Shown here: positions 55,101-64,000 of the stretch, piece after piece | Position numbering within the stretch: position 1 is the first letter of the stretch | Layout: every line of letters begins with the position of its first letter | Assembly (NCBI RefSeq): GCF_019320115.1 | Contig: NC_089593.1 | Location: 12,159,823-12,223,822, forward strand | Direction of reading: 5' to 3' | DNA length: 64,000 nt | From: Miscanthus floridulus | Lineage: Eukaryota > Streptophyta > Magnoliopsida > Poales > Poaceae | Translations under genes and position numbers: made by a program | Notes under the pieces: model-generated | Told to the model about the DNA's origin: nothing | Databases searched by the model: none | Seen by the model: the letters and a program-made list of their open reading frames with translations, nothing else

Positions 55101-56279
55101 TGGAAGCCCTATGAATTATTGGTCTTCCACAATCTTGGTGGTGTACAAAGGTTGACAATTCGGGATGCATCATGCTTCTCATTTATGGATCTTCAAAAGC
55201 TACATTCCCTAAGACATATTAAGGTCAGTAGATGTGAGGAAACCTTTTTGAGAGGACTGGATGATGGTGTCGTGCTACACACAGTCCAATCTTTCGAACT
55301 GGATCAATTTCCTCTTACCAGAAAATCTTTGTCAGATTTGTTCAAATGTTTCCCAGCTCTTTCTCGTTTGGATGTGAGCGCATCATCAGATGAGGATCAT
55401 GAGGAAGTGGTACTGCAGTTTCCACCCTCCAGCTCGCTGAGAGATGTCTCCTTCGGTGGGTGTAAGAATCTGATCCTGCCTATGGATGAAGAGGAAGGAG
55501 CTGGATTCTGGGGCGTCTCGTCGCTCGAGTTCGTGACCATAATCTATTGTGACAAGCTATTCTCTCGGTGGTCCATGGGAGGAGTTGCATCTCAGACTCA
55601 GAGCATCATCTACCCTCTCCCCCCTTCCCTCAAGGAACTCTGTCTTGCGGGTGAGCAAAGCACGCTGCCGATGGCTCTGCTCGCGAATCTCACATCTCTT
55701 ACTAGTCTAGAACTATTTAATTGCAAGGATATCACAGCGGATGGGTTCGATCCCCTCATCACATCCAACCTTGAGCATCTGCATGTGCACAATCAGAGAG
55801 GTGGTGAGACTGAGCCCTATTCTGTAGCAGGAGATCTACTTGCAGCGGTGGCAAGGACCCAAACAATGCCCGCCGGTTCCTTCCAACTGGTGAGCCTTGC
55901 GGTGGACAGCATCTCCGCAGTGCTTGTTGCTCCCATCTGCAGCCGCCTGTCCGCTACCCTCCAGAACTTATCCTTCGTTTGTGATTGGCGGACAGAGAAG
56001 TTCACGGAAGAGCAGGACGAGGCGCTTCAGCTCCTCACGTCTCTTCAAACCCTGTGGTTCGTTCAATGCAGGTCTCTGCTGTCCCTCCCCCAAGGGTTGC
56101 ATCGCCTTCCTTCTCTCCAGGAATTACGTATCTGGGGGACTCAAAAAATCAGATCGCTGCCCAAGGAGGGCCTCCCCGATTCACTTCGTGCGCTGCGCAT
56201 GGATGATTGCAGTCCCGAGATTTATGAGGAATGCCAGAAATTAAGGGGAACAAGGCCAGATATTGATGTTAATTGCTGA
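52134..56279 (+). CDS. CC-NB-LRR disease-resistance protein, intronless
   Basis: The ORF is open from 52056; I choose the ATG at 52134 (MEAANWLLGQVLNKLSDD, 1381 aa) because family members begin this way and the 26 residues before it are Pro/Thr/Asn-rich and unlike a CC domain. Order: Rx-type coiled-coil (1-180); NB-ARC with P-loop GPGGIGKTT (about 240), kinase-2 FLLVLDDIWE (about 325, the Trp marking the CC class), RNBS-B ILVTTR, a weak GLPLA motif CSPLAAK, RNBS-D KKCFSCFSLFPDDY, and VMHDLLHDL (MHD, about 540); then about 20 irregular leucine-rich repeats to the end (LPSLQELRIWG, SLPKEGLPDSLRALRMDDC). Such proteins sit in the cytosol and trigger cell death on effector detection; MHD and P-loop are intact, so the switch should work. 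No integrated extra domain. No stop or frameshift seen. Confidence 0.95.
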   Translation: MEAANWLLGQVLNKLSDDSVKAYVSSTELGLNLDEIEREMLYTRGLLDEVQGRDLTNKPRLQGRLEKLGKKADEAEDALDELHYFIIQDKLDGTQEATPDLGGGLGAKAQHARHAARHTSGNWLSCFSCCRSKDDVAAAMSLDHGGHVEKLPFNRVEMSNKIKQLIEELHSNCTPVSDLLKIVSGSNPQPHMPAFTKRPDTSPEVTQEKLFGRDAIFEKTIEEIISVTQSGKTLPVLPIVGPGGIGKTTFTQQLVNDPRIKQCFPDINVWICVSTNFDVLNLTKEILSCLPATDNEGNKIPNETTANLDQLQKSIAERLKSKRFLLVLDDIWECSSTEEWEKLLAPLKKDETSGNMILVTTRFPRIVEMVTKGTNPIDLRGLDPDEFWKFFQICAFGRIQDEHGDRELIGIAKQIADKLKCSPLAAKTVGRLLNKKRFKEHWMKILDNKEWLEENHDNDIIPALKISYDYLPFHLKKCFSCFSLFPDDYKFEKLEIICFWDSIGIIDCTRKNKKTEDIGSDYLDELLDNGFLIKGGDNFYVMHDLLHDLSRIVSLEECAYISCSSFDANEIPKTVRYLSIFMHDTHIPNFDEDMGKLKERIDIKNLRSLMIFGEYSRLRLVNILRDTFKEIRGLRVLSIFMNSHSSLPHNFSNLVHLRYLKLISPYYSKMPLPNTVSRFYHLKFLDLKQWGSGCSLPKDISRLENLRHFVAWKDFHSNVPEVGKMNFLHELKKFHVKKESVGFELGELGKLDELGGELEICGLENVRTKQEAKEAKLMSKRNLVKLGLVWNSKEEFTGDDILDSIQPHSNIRRLCIVNHGGSIGPSWLCSNIIYMKNLETLHLESVSWANLPPIGQLYHLRKLKLKKITGISHIGPDFFGGTTEKSFTHLKEVEFCDMSELVEWVGGANCHLFSRLEKISCTDCPMLTTLLFSGWPISFTEENTIWFPSLCDLHIDRCPKLCLPPLPHTSKVSRIKTECLAYDRTSLNFWKPYELLVFHNLGGVQRLTIRDASCFSFMDLQKLHSLRHIKVSRCEETFLRGLDDGVVLHTVQSFELDQFPLTRKSLSDLFKCFPALSRLDVSASSDEDHEEVVLQFPPSSSLRDVSFGGCKNLILPMDEEEGAGFWGVSSLEFVTIIYCDKLFSRWSMGGVASQTQSIIYPLPPSLKELCLAGEQSTLPMALLANLTSLTSLELFNCKDITADGFDPLITSNLEHLHVHNQRGGETEPYSVAGDLLAAVARTQTMPAGSFQLVSLAVDSISAVLVAPICSRLSATLQNLSFVCDWRTEKFTEEQDEALQLLTSLQTLWFVQCRSLLSLPQGLHRLPSLQELRIWGTQKIRSLPKEGLPDSLRALRMDDCSPEIYEECQKLRGTRPDIDVNC

Positions 56280-56740
56280 GGCGGAAAGCTGAACCTCTGC
56301 TTCTGCATGCCTTTCACACCACGCTCAAATCTTCGGTGTACATCGATCTGCAGGTTAGTTACAAATTAAAAGAAAACACCTTTTGCTCCTCTATTTATGA
56401 TTTCATTAAGTGTGCAAACTGATTTTTTTATTTCTTTTGTAGACTGAATTTACGATCTATAATTTCAGCTCCTCACATCTCTCCAAAGCCTGTCGTTTGA
56501 AGACTGCAGGGCTCTGCTGGCCCTCCCTTCTCTCCAGGAATTACAAATCATTGCAATTCAAAATATGAGATCGCTGCCCATACCTGATTTATGAGGAATG
56601 CCAGAAATTAAAGGGAACAAGGCCAGATATACATACAATTGCCTTCCTTCATTCCTGACGCGGAAAGCTGAATCTCTGCTTCTCCCTGCCTTTCACGTAC
56701 TCCCTCTTCACTGGACATCGATCTGCAGGTTAGTTCCAAA
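56280..56740 (+). pseudogene. Partial duplicate of the NB-LRR 3' end
   Basis: 56465-56735 repeats, with deletions, the last LRR codons and early 3'UTR of the gene (56030-56360): CTCCTCACATCTCTCCAAAG, TCTCTCCAGGAATTAC, GAATGCCAGAAATTAA and GGAACAAGGCCAGATAT in the same order, then the CGGAAAGCTGAA-CTCTGC and ACATCGATCTGCAGGTTAGT blocks. The frame is broken by TGA 56592-56594. It is either spliced into the 3'UTR or a remnant of local duplication. Confidence 0.8.
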
Positions 56741-57170
56741 TAAAAAAACAGCTTATGCTCTTGGATTTGTGGTTTCAATGACTGTGCAAACCGAACTGTT
56801 CTAGTTATTTTTTGCATATAGATATGACCCATTGCCATATGCTTCTGTGTTACAAGTGGATCATATCATGTCCAACTATTTATTTCTTTATCCAACAAAT
56901 TCAATCTCTCCTACAATTTCAGTTCCTGGATCATATCACTTTCTACCATTTTTCCTGAATATTGCATTATTGCACTGAATCTCATACCGTGGATTGGTAC
57001 TTTTAGGAGGAAAAGAGAATTGTTTCAATGAATAAAGATCTTGGTGCATATGCCTTGTTGATGATACTTTCTAGCAATTTTCCTCTTCAGGTACAATGTT
57101 GCATTATTGCACCCTTCTTTAGTTTTATTTGAATCTCATGCCGTGAATTGGTACTTTTCAGAAGGAAAGA

Positions 57171-57743
57171 AAACTGGCTCAACAAAGACCATGTATTGTG
57201 GCACATCATGAATGGCTTCTGACTGTTTGGTTCCACCTTATTATATTAGACGCCCTAAATCATGACACGTAAGCTACTTTGGTGATCTGAATATCTGATA
57301 TGCACAATCACCTTGTTTGTATCACAGCACTAGTAGTTGGCCCACAGCCCAATGAGATGATATACTGGTTTTCCTTTGCAGGACTCTGCTTCATCATAAT
57401 GTTACACATCGTTCAAAATCATAAATGAGCCAACCTTGGGTTCTGGCAAACTTTGGAAAACTGGCTCAACAAAGACCATGTATTGTGGCACATCATGAAT
57501 GGCTGCTGACTGTTTGGTTCCACCTTATTATATTAGACGCCCTAAATCATGACACGTAAGCTACTTTGGTGATCTGAATATCTGACATGCACAATCACCT
57601 TGTTTGTATCACAGCACTAGTAGTTGGCCCACAGCCCAATGAGATGATATACTGGTTTTCCTTTGCAGGACTCTGCTTCATCATAATGTTACACATCGTT
57701 CAAAATCATAAATGAGCCAACCTTGGGTTCTGGCAAACTTTGG
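57171..57743. repeat. 287-bp tandem direct duplication, nearly identical
   Basis: Units 57171-57457 and 57458-57743. By eye only two substitutions (GGCTTCTGAC/GGCTGCTGAC, CTGATATGC/CTGACATGC), apart from a base at the junction. This is a recent duplication, or an assembly duplication, in the 3' flank of the NB-LRR gene. Confidence 0.9.
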
Positions 57744-58123
57744 CAAGTAAAGCCAAGGGAATTCTTGACAAGGATGGCTTAGCAACACGGTGCATCCAGA
57801 AAATATCAGGTGAGGCAGTAACTGTATCTGAAGATATTGACAGTCACAAATGAACCTTTTGTGTTTGGCATTGTCTCTCACTTCATTAATATTATTCCAG
57901 GCTTTCTTTCCTTGTAATTTCAGGCCCGTAACTCTTGTTGTTCATTTGAAAACCACCGGAAGACAGGAGATGCGGCATCACGAGTCAGACCTTTGATCAT
58001 TTGAAAACCACAGAGGGTCTTTCTGATTTTGTCAACCAGCTTAGTGGATGGAACAATAAAAAATGCATTGTAAGTAATGTGTTTTTACTTAACGCATTTG
58101 TTTTTGTTTCTTTATTTCTATAA

Positions 58124-58797
58124 GAGAAATTTTACGATGGTTGGAAAAAACATGGGTCATCCATTGGGTAATATCGGACGGTGGAAAAATGGAAGGTACC
58201 CAACTCAAAGTACCTAGAGGTACCAAACATGTGGGGATAGTACCAAATTAGGTGGGGCTAGTACCAAAATATGTGGGATAAGATCTATTTTCTATTGTAT
58301 ATTTTATTTTCGAATAAGGGTAAATCCGTCATTTTAGTCCTTTTCTTCCTCCTCCGTCTCTTGGACCATGGTCTTCTCTCACCCGTCGAATCTCTGACCA
58401 TGGAAAGTGTCACGCGCGTGCTCTCTCTCGCTGGATGGCCACGGCCACTAGCAGCCGCACCTGCCCGGTCGATTACGTGCTATTCCTAGCGCCTCCCGAG
58501 CTGATGCTGTGCTTGCTCCTCTTCCCTATGCAGCCGGCAGCAGAAGCTGCGCCACCGGGCGAGCAGGCCGTTGGCCGCCGTGCACTTGGCCTGGCAGCAG
58601 CTGTGCCGTCGGGCCAGGCTGTCCTCAGCTGCACCATAGTAGTCAGTAACCGTCACAGGTGCCGTGATTAGTAGCGACACGAACACAAGCACCTCCTTTA
58701 CTCGTACATGGCGGCGGCGGCCCAAACACACTGGATGCCTGAGGTCTTCAGTGCGGGATCGATGGAGATGCACAACTGAGCGGCGGCACCGGGGGGT

Positions 58798-58830
<33 letters not shown>

Positions 58831-59007
58831 TGGAAGTGCCCTATTAAACTTGGGCTGGCAGTGGGGTTATGTCAAGTTTGAGACGAACACAACCTCAATT
58901 ACTAACATACCCTCTGCAATATATTTCTCAATTAATTACTTAAAAAATAGAAAAAGATGAAAGAACCTAGAGGTATTAAGGTACTTTCCCAACCATCGTA
59001 AAAGATC
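58124..59007. mobile_element. Mutator-like element, about 0.88 kb
   Basis: TATTTCTATAA occurs at 58113-58123 and 59008-59018, a direct repeat that covers a 9-bp target duplication. The inner ends are inverted: TTTTACGATGGTTGG at the left, CCAACCATCGTAAAA at the right. Within lie repeated GTACCAAA-ATGTGGG words, GC-rich exon-like sequence (58430-58780) and a long poly-G. No transposase. Confidence 0.75.
58793..58828. repeat. Poly-G run, about 35 bp
   Basis: Near-pure G homopolymer inside the Mutator-like element; it can form G-quadruplexes and is error-prone to sequence. Confidence 0.9.
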
Positions 59008-59009
59008 TA

Positions 59010-59919
59010 TTTCTATAAATGGCATAACCCTGAGCTGTATTGTAAATTGGCTTCCTTTCTTTAACAGGAAGGGCTCACAATTGTGGATAATAAGAAATCC
59101 AGCATCATTGAGTTGAGGAAACAAAGAAAATTCAAATTAGAAGGAAGCCTGCCAGTTCAAGTTCTCATATGTCGAATTCAGCAGTAGATACACATAAACC
59201 CAGCGCTCCTGACCTCTCACCATTAACCTGAATCTGCAGCCCAGGAGACTGAACTGTACGCTTCTCGCGATGTCAGGTGCCACGTGCTTATATCTTGATG
59301 ACAAATACGATATTATACATCCTCTATATAGAGAAACATTTAGTCCTCATTGTTGTCAGATCAACAATAAAGTTTATGTTTTCTAGTTTCATGAAATGGA
59401 GTACAGCATTAGTTTTCGGTATAAGGAAAGCATACAGATGTTTGTATTTTCTACTAAAAAAATATTTCTAGTTCCTTTGTTGATCTACTTGTTTCCGGTT
59501 CCTTTATTTTGCCAGTCTATTTATTTCTAGTTCCTTCACCCATCTATGGAGTTGTAGTGTAGCCGAGACTCGAGAATTGACAGGGTACCAGCTGAAGTTG
59601 CCTAATGTTTTCTTACGATCTGTAGCATTATCAAAACATAAGCATTGCTCCTGCCTGATTTGTTTAAAAAAAGCATCGTGACCATCAGAATAGCAGAGTA
59701 AGCTCTTTTCTGTGCTTACAATGAATTAGCAGAATTGTTTTTTTTCCTTAAAACATAAATTTTGTCTTTTCGGAAATTTTAGATGAATGCTTCTGATAAG
59801 TTATTCTTTTGTAGTATCTACCAGCAATGATCCCTTTCTCTTGCCCCTATTAATGCTTTCAGGTTGCTAATGCAATGGCTGCTAAAGAAAAACTTCTACT
59901 CCATGAACAAAAATCTGTT
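59010..59919. other. No gene seen
   Basis: AT-rich 3' flank of the NB-LRR gene. Three near-copies of TATTTCTAGTTCCTTTG at 59461-59535. No coding evidence. Confidence 0.4.
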
Positions 59920-59924
59920 GAATC

Positions 59925-60006
59925 TATTAAGTTGCATGCACCAACCAACTCAACCCAAAAGCTTAAGCTGATGGGGAGAGGTGGGCAATTCACTTATATT
60001 CCAACA
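59925..60006 (-). repeat. TRIM 3' LTR
   Basis: 82 bp, identical to 60125-60206; preceded on the minus strand by the polypurine tract (60017-60007). Confidence 0.95.
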
Positions 60007-60124
60007 CTCCCCCTCACGTGGAGGCTCCCTCAGGCCTCAGACGTGGAATAGGAGCGAGCAACAATTATTTTATTTTAATTGCGCTAACCAGGATTCGAAC
60101 TCGGGACCTCTGGCTTTGATACCA

Positions 60125-60206
60125 TATTAAGTTGCATGCACCAACCAACTCAACCCAAAAGCTTAAGCTGATGGGGAGAGGTGGGCAATTCACTTATATT
60201 CCAACA
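60125..60206 (-). repeat. TRIM 5' LTR
   Basis: 82 bp, identical to 59925-60006. Confidence 0.95.
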
Positions 60207-60211
60207 GAATC

Positions 60212-62163
60212 GATCCAGATTTTGCAAAGTAGAGATGTGCTCTGCTAGAAGTATAAAATAAGCTGATAAATGAATAGGTGATAACTTCATCACCAAACTG
60301 ATAAATGAATATTACTACATCTGAATCTTGCAATTAAATAAATTATATAAGTAGCTATTAGTGCTCATCATTTCTGAACACTTGCATAAGGGTTGAATTT
60401 TCAGTACTCTGCTTCTTTTGAAAATTGAGCATTACATAAATTTAGATTCATATGAAACTATATTATTATATGGCGATGAGAAGTTTGAGTCCAGTATCTC
60501 GTTTCATATTAGCTATAAACTGTTGGTACTGCAAGCTTGTTCTTAACATCTAAAGAGTATCACTACATCCATTAAACTATGGTATATAGTACATGCTGCT
60601 GTTCTTGTGAACCGATGAATATAACTTATTTTCTCCATGTTATACTGAAAGAGTCTCTCTAAACAATCCATTGCTGAAACAGATTTGCATGCAACTGGAG
60701 ATATTGCTGGCCTATGAATCAAGGCTGGCACAGGAAAACTCAACATATGCCTGTGAAAACCGCTTCCTATATGAGATAGTAGATTTTCATCAATTCGCCA
60801 CCCAGGACGATGCCTTATTGGATGATGAGGGCACAGATGTTGGAATATGATCCGAATTCTAACGTGGGTCTTGCGAGGACACTTGGAGGGCCCGCAGTTC
60901 AGGTTATGTGCTTAGCGGATTGGTTTTCATATTGGACTGCAGTCTGTTCGTCCTATATATACATCTTGAAAGCCGCACAGAAAGAGCACAAGACTCATTG
61001 TGTATTCTCTGTGTTTTGTAAACTCTCATCATTATATAGTGTAGATCGTTGGTTGGTGCCCGTGGTTTTTTTCCTGCAAGGGTTTTCCATGTAAAATTCT
61101 GTGCCTTGTGTTTGACCTTTATTTGCATTATTTGCTAACAACAAAAGACGTATGACCAACATCACACTGTCCTCTTCTTTGCTGAAAATGTGTTGCTGTG
61201 GTTGAAGAAAATTCAGCAGATGAACACCACCACCCTGTCCCCTCCAGGCCTGAATCTCCTATGGTCAGCTTGTGTGGACAATCATCGCCCAAATCTAGCA
61301 ATTTTCATAATGCCTCAAAGTCAAATGCATCAGCATCCGACTTAGCTTCACGCGTGTGACTTTGCCATCTATGATGGGTTTTCAGCAAACATTTTTCAAA
61401 GAACCTTCTAAAGAGGTGTATCCTGTTCACGTGGTAAACTAAATCCACACACCTTACCTGTCATAAGCCATTGTTGAGCTGATCAGCAATTGGAGTCGTG
61501 TGATAAGCTTAATTGACCTCCTATTTGTCGCGATCTTCACAAATCAACAAGGTAATCACTAATCACCAGGGCTACATTATATTTGCATCATAGTCTAGCG
61601 AAAGGCGTGATTACCATTGTTCTGAAACAAAAGAAAATGCTGCATTAAACCCTGTGAATTCAACTTGAAAAATTGCACCTACTACCTCTAGGTTTTGGTG
61701 TTAGTATATATATTCTCCTCCTCTATGGTTCCCTCTGCCTCCCCTATCTGTCCTACCCATTCATTTCATGGCAGAGAGAGAGTCAGGCGCCATGGAGAGG
61801 CTGGCAGCGGTGGTGGAGTCTTCCTCTACATGCTAACTATGAGTTTACACAGATATGCCTTCACAAGAGTCTGACGCATAGGACAGCGGTCGGCGCACCC
61901 AGCCCACCGCCGCACAGCAGAAGAGCACACTGGATCGCCTATTAGATCGCCCCGTAGGCCTAATTCTACCAAGCAACAGTCAGAAAATACAAATACAAAA
62001 CCATATGCCACCCAGCTCACCGCCTAGCTCCAAAACCAAAAAAAACTCAGCGATCACCCATACGCCGTCGCCAACATCGGCCTACATCGGCTCCGCCATC
62101 GGGTCGCGGCTTCTTCTTCCTCCCTCCGCAGTCGGTCCGCGGGAACTTCCTCCAACGCCTCCT
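60212..62163. other. Intergenic, no supported gene
   Basis: 60780-60900 is mildly coding-like ([18 protein letters not shown], ending at a CAG|GTTATG donor-like site), but no family is recognised. 61880-62160 is GC-richer and open in short frames only. Confidence 0.35.
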
Positions 62164-62667
62164 ACTACTACGGGAATTTTAATCGAGGCGGGCGTTTTTG
62201 CTTAACCGAGGCGGCAAGCCAACCACCTCTGTGCAAAGGTCACGGTTAATCGTGGCCTTAACCGGCCAACCCCTCGGTTAATAGATTAACCGTGGCGGGC
62301 ATCATAAGCTAACCTCGGTTAATACATATTAACCGAGGCGGTTGTCGTAACGTGCCCGTCTCGTTTAAGATTTTAACCGAGGCGGTTGAATAAAGACACC
62401 CGTCTCGGTTAAGATTTTAACCGAGGCGGTTTTTATTATCTTGGCCGCCTCAATTAATGATTTCTAGATTTAAAAAATGCTTTTTCAAATTAGAATTTAA
62501 ATTTTAATTTAAAATTTCGCTAATAAAAACACAGATAAAGCAGAAAATAGATGACAAACATATATTACATTCATTCTCATTCGATGAACCGACATTAAGT
62601 TATTACATTAGTGATGTCTTCATCATTGTTTCACAAACACAAATCATTCGTACATCAGCAACTAAGG

Positions 62668-62973
62668 TCATTCATACATATCATTTTTACCAGAAAAGAG
62701 GTCCGGCAAAATGTAATCCGAGATTCGTAACTTGGTGTTCCAGTTTCTGATCCTCTCGAACTTCGGATTCCGCGCTAACTCGTTTTTCTGGTTGAAGAAC
62801 GTTTTCCCTTCATGCGCGCTCTCTGTGACAAACTTACATATGTCTGCTACTGTTTGTCTGAAGTCTTGGTCGACCTTCTCCCTTCGCCACCATCCTTGTG
62901 CTTTCTTGAATTGCCGCCAGCTACTGCTGAACTGCTGCACGTCCTTAGGTACTCGCAAACGTAGAATCCACAT
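62668..62973 (-). CDS. CACTA-encoded C-terminal exon, function unknown
   Basis: Minus-strand open frame of 101 aa (VQQFSSSWRQFKKAQGWWRR, FFNQKNELARNPKFERIRNW) ending at a stop next to the subterminal repeats. The position suggests the last exon of the transposase transcript or the element's second gene. I recognise no domain. Confidence 0.4.
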   Translation of the reverse strand: MWILRLRVPKDVQQFSSSWRQFKKAQGWWRREKVDQDFRQTVADICKFVTESAHEGKTFFNQKNELARNPKFERIRNWNTKLRISDYILPDLFSGKNDMYE

Positions 62974-63045
62974 AGAACTGAGACATAGGGTTGTTTAGCG
63001 CACTGCACGATGTATAATACACAATCATTAGAGCATATATAATAA

Positions 63046-63192
63046 ACAATCAGTAGGAGTAGTAGAACTAGTAGTAGTGAGTAGAGTAGAGTAGAGGAGT
63101 AGTAGTAATAGAAGGAGGAGTAGTAGGAGTACTAGAGTAGAGTAGAGTTGTAGGTGTAGTATTAGAAGAGCAGTAGTAGTAGTATTGGTACT
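63046..63192. repeat. (GTA)n/(GAGTA)n microsatellite-like tract
   Basis: About 145 bp of imperfect AGTAG/GAGTAGA units inside the third CACTA, probably intronic. Confidence 0.85.
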
Positions 63193-63432
63193 TACCGGGA
63201 ACTCACGTCTGAGTTTCAGTTTCGTGCCATTCTTGACCTTCTTCTTCTTAGATCTTCAATCATAGTAGTCGGGATCTTTCACGTACTTCTTATAAGTGTT
63301 GTACGAAAAAACACTAGTGTCAACGACATTTTTAACAAGTATGTTAACTGTAAATGAATAAGTTCGGTCACTTACTATCTCAAATAACTTTCAAATTACT
63401 AGTACCCTGCTTTGTTTGTATCCCGCAAAGAG

Positions 63433-64000
63433 TCAAATATACAGGCCCTTCCGTCCTGAGGATAGATTATAAAGGCAATTCAGTGGCCCATTGTTGTATT
63501 CTTCAGGGCTCCGGACTCCATCAGCTCCCACAATCCTCTGCTTTTCGGACACAACCACGTGTTTTTTGCTGTCTTTGGGTATCGGCCAGTAGGCTACTTG
63601 CGCGCAGCGGCTTGCTAATACCCACTGATCATCTTTGTAGTCGACACTTTGGAGCTCCACGGTGGTTAGCCCAAAGTCATCCACGACAACCCCCTTTGGT
63701 TTGACCCACTGGCATCGGAAGACAGCTAACTGTAGGTCACCACCATAGTCAAGTTCCTGTATCTCTTCAATCTGCCCAAAGTATGTCTTGGTTTGCCCCG
63801 TTGACTCGTCGATGCCCTCATATCGAACATCACTGTTCTGTGTCGCGCTCATCTTGTCCTTCTCCTTTGTGTGGAACCTATATCCATTGATGTCATACCC
63901 TTGCCACATGGTGATTTGGGTGGATGGGCTAGACGCAAGCCTTGCTTCATCGAACTCTCCATGGGGTATGTCCTATAGCTCTTTGATCCACGTCGTGAAA
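63433..64000 (-). pseudogene. CACTA transposase region, DUF4216-type domain, partial
   Basis: Minus-strand frame entering from the window edge: DIPHGEFDEARLASSPS, YDINGYRFHTKEKDKMSATQ, NSDVRYEG, then TYFGQIEEIQELDYGG, VFRCQWVKPKGVVVDDFGLT, VDYKDDQWVLASRCAQVAYW. This is the arrangement of the domain C-terminal to TNP2 in plant CACTA transposases. An in-frame TAG (63973-63975) follows IKEL, where a Gln codon would fit, so this copy is probably defective. The catalytic TNP2 core lies outside the window. Confidence 0.8.

Larger units (their letters stand above)
59925..60206 (-). mobile_element. TRIM/SMART-type miniature LTR retrotransposon, complete, 282 bp
   Basis: Two direct repeats of 82 bp (59925-60006 and 60125-60206) are identical. 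GAATC flanks the element on both sides (59920-59924 and 60207-60211). On the minus strand the 5' LTR (TGTTGGAATATAAGTG ... CAACTTAATA) is followed directly by TGGTATCAAAGCCA, matching the initiator tRNA-Met primer site at all but one base. The polypurine tract GTGAGGGGGAG directly precedes the 3' LTR. No coding capacity. It is among the smallest known LTR-element sizes and must be mobilised in trans; identical LTRs indicate a recent insertion. Confidence 0.95.
62164..64000 (-). mobile_element. CACTA transposon (third), left end to window edge
   Basis: The terminus TACTACTACGGGAAT differs from CACTACTACGGGAAT only in its first base. It is followed by about 14 subterminal copies of TTAACCGAGGCGG / CCGCCTCGGTTAA up to 62460. 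Transposase-region coding follows on the minus strand, so the gene's 3' side lies at this end. The other terminus is beyond the window. Confidence 0.85.

Noticed and set aside
60085..60124. tRNA-like sequence (GGATTCGAACTCGGGACC ... TACCA)
   Set aside because: No acceptor-arm partner or anticodon arm; it is the primer-binding site and adjacent sequence of the TRIM.

Overview
The window reads as nuclear DNA of a panicoid (Andropogoneae-like) grass. It has spliced plant genes, GC-rich first exons, and a very dense load of grass-type transposons (CACTA, hAT, Tourist-like, Mutator-like, Helitron-like, LTR and LINE). It also holds a short cysteine-rich peptide family of the maize MEG/ESF1 type. 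I see no rRNA, CRISPR array, operon or organellar block.

Layout. 1-3.6 kb is the right flank of a CACTA element together with decayed fragments of two unrelated housekeeping genes: eIF3e first exon, and two cytosolic acetyl-CoA acetyltransferase exons. 3.65-9.5 kb is a tandem duplication carrying two broken MEG/ESF1-like peptide genes. Because the copies differ by insertions, each serves as the empty site that dates the other's transposons (a 2-kb solo LTR and two MITEs). 10.9-17.8 kb is a spliced plus-strand gene for an uncharacterised plant protein; its last exon, a long Lys/Ser/Thr-rich repeat tail, is broken by several indels. 18-30 kb is mostly transposons: a LINE piece, a gypsy-like LTR, a second CACTA end, a LINE-type zinc-knuckle ORF interrupted by two DNA transposons, and a Mutator-like element. 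30.3-32.7 kb is an intact two-exon LURP-one-related gene. 34.4-36.6 kb, convergent with it, is a minus-strand FHIT-type Ap3A hydrolase gene with a doubtful splice acceptor. 37-52 kb is again mobile DNA, including a complete 3.0-kb non-autonomous LTR element with only gag-protease, two Helitron-like features in the window overall, and a LINE RNase H remnant. 52.1-56.3 kb is a large intronless CC-NB-LRR resistance-type gene, followed by a partial duplicate of its 3' end, a fresh 287-bp tandem duplication, a Mutator-like insertion and a 282-bp miniature LTR element (TRIM/SMART type) with identical LTRs. 62.2-64 kb is the end of a third CACTA element with its DUF4216-type transposase region.

Genes likely to work: the LURP-one-related gene, the NB-LRR gene, possibly FHIT, and possibly the 11.5-kb gene in truncated form. 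The first two belong to families linked to defence, but nothing shows that the genes here act together. I found no wholly new system. The most informative items are the paired empty sites, the chimeric CACTA flank, the complete TRIM and the broken MEG-like pair.
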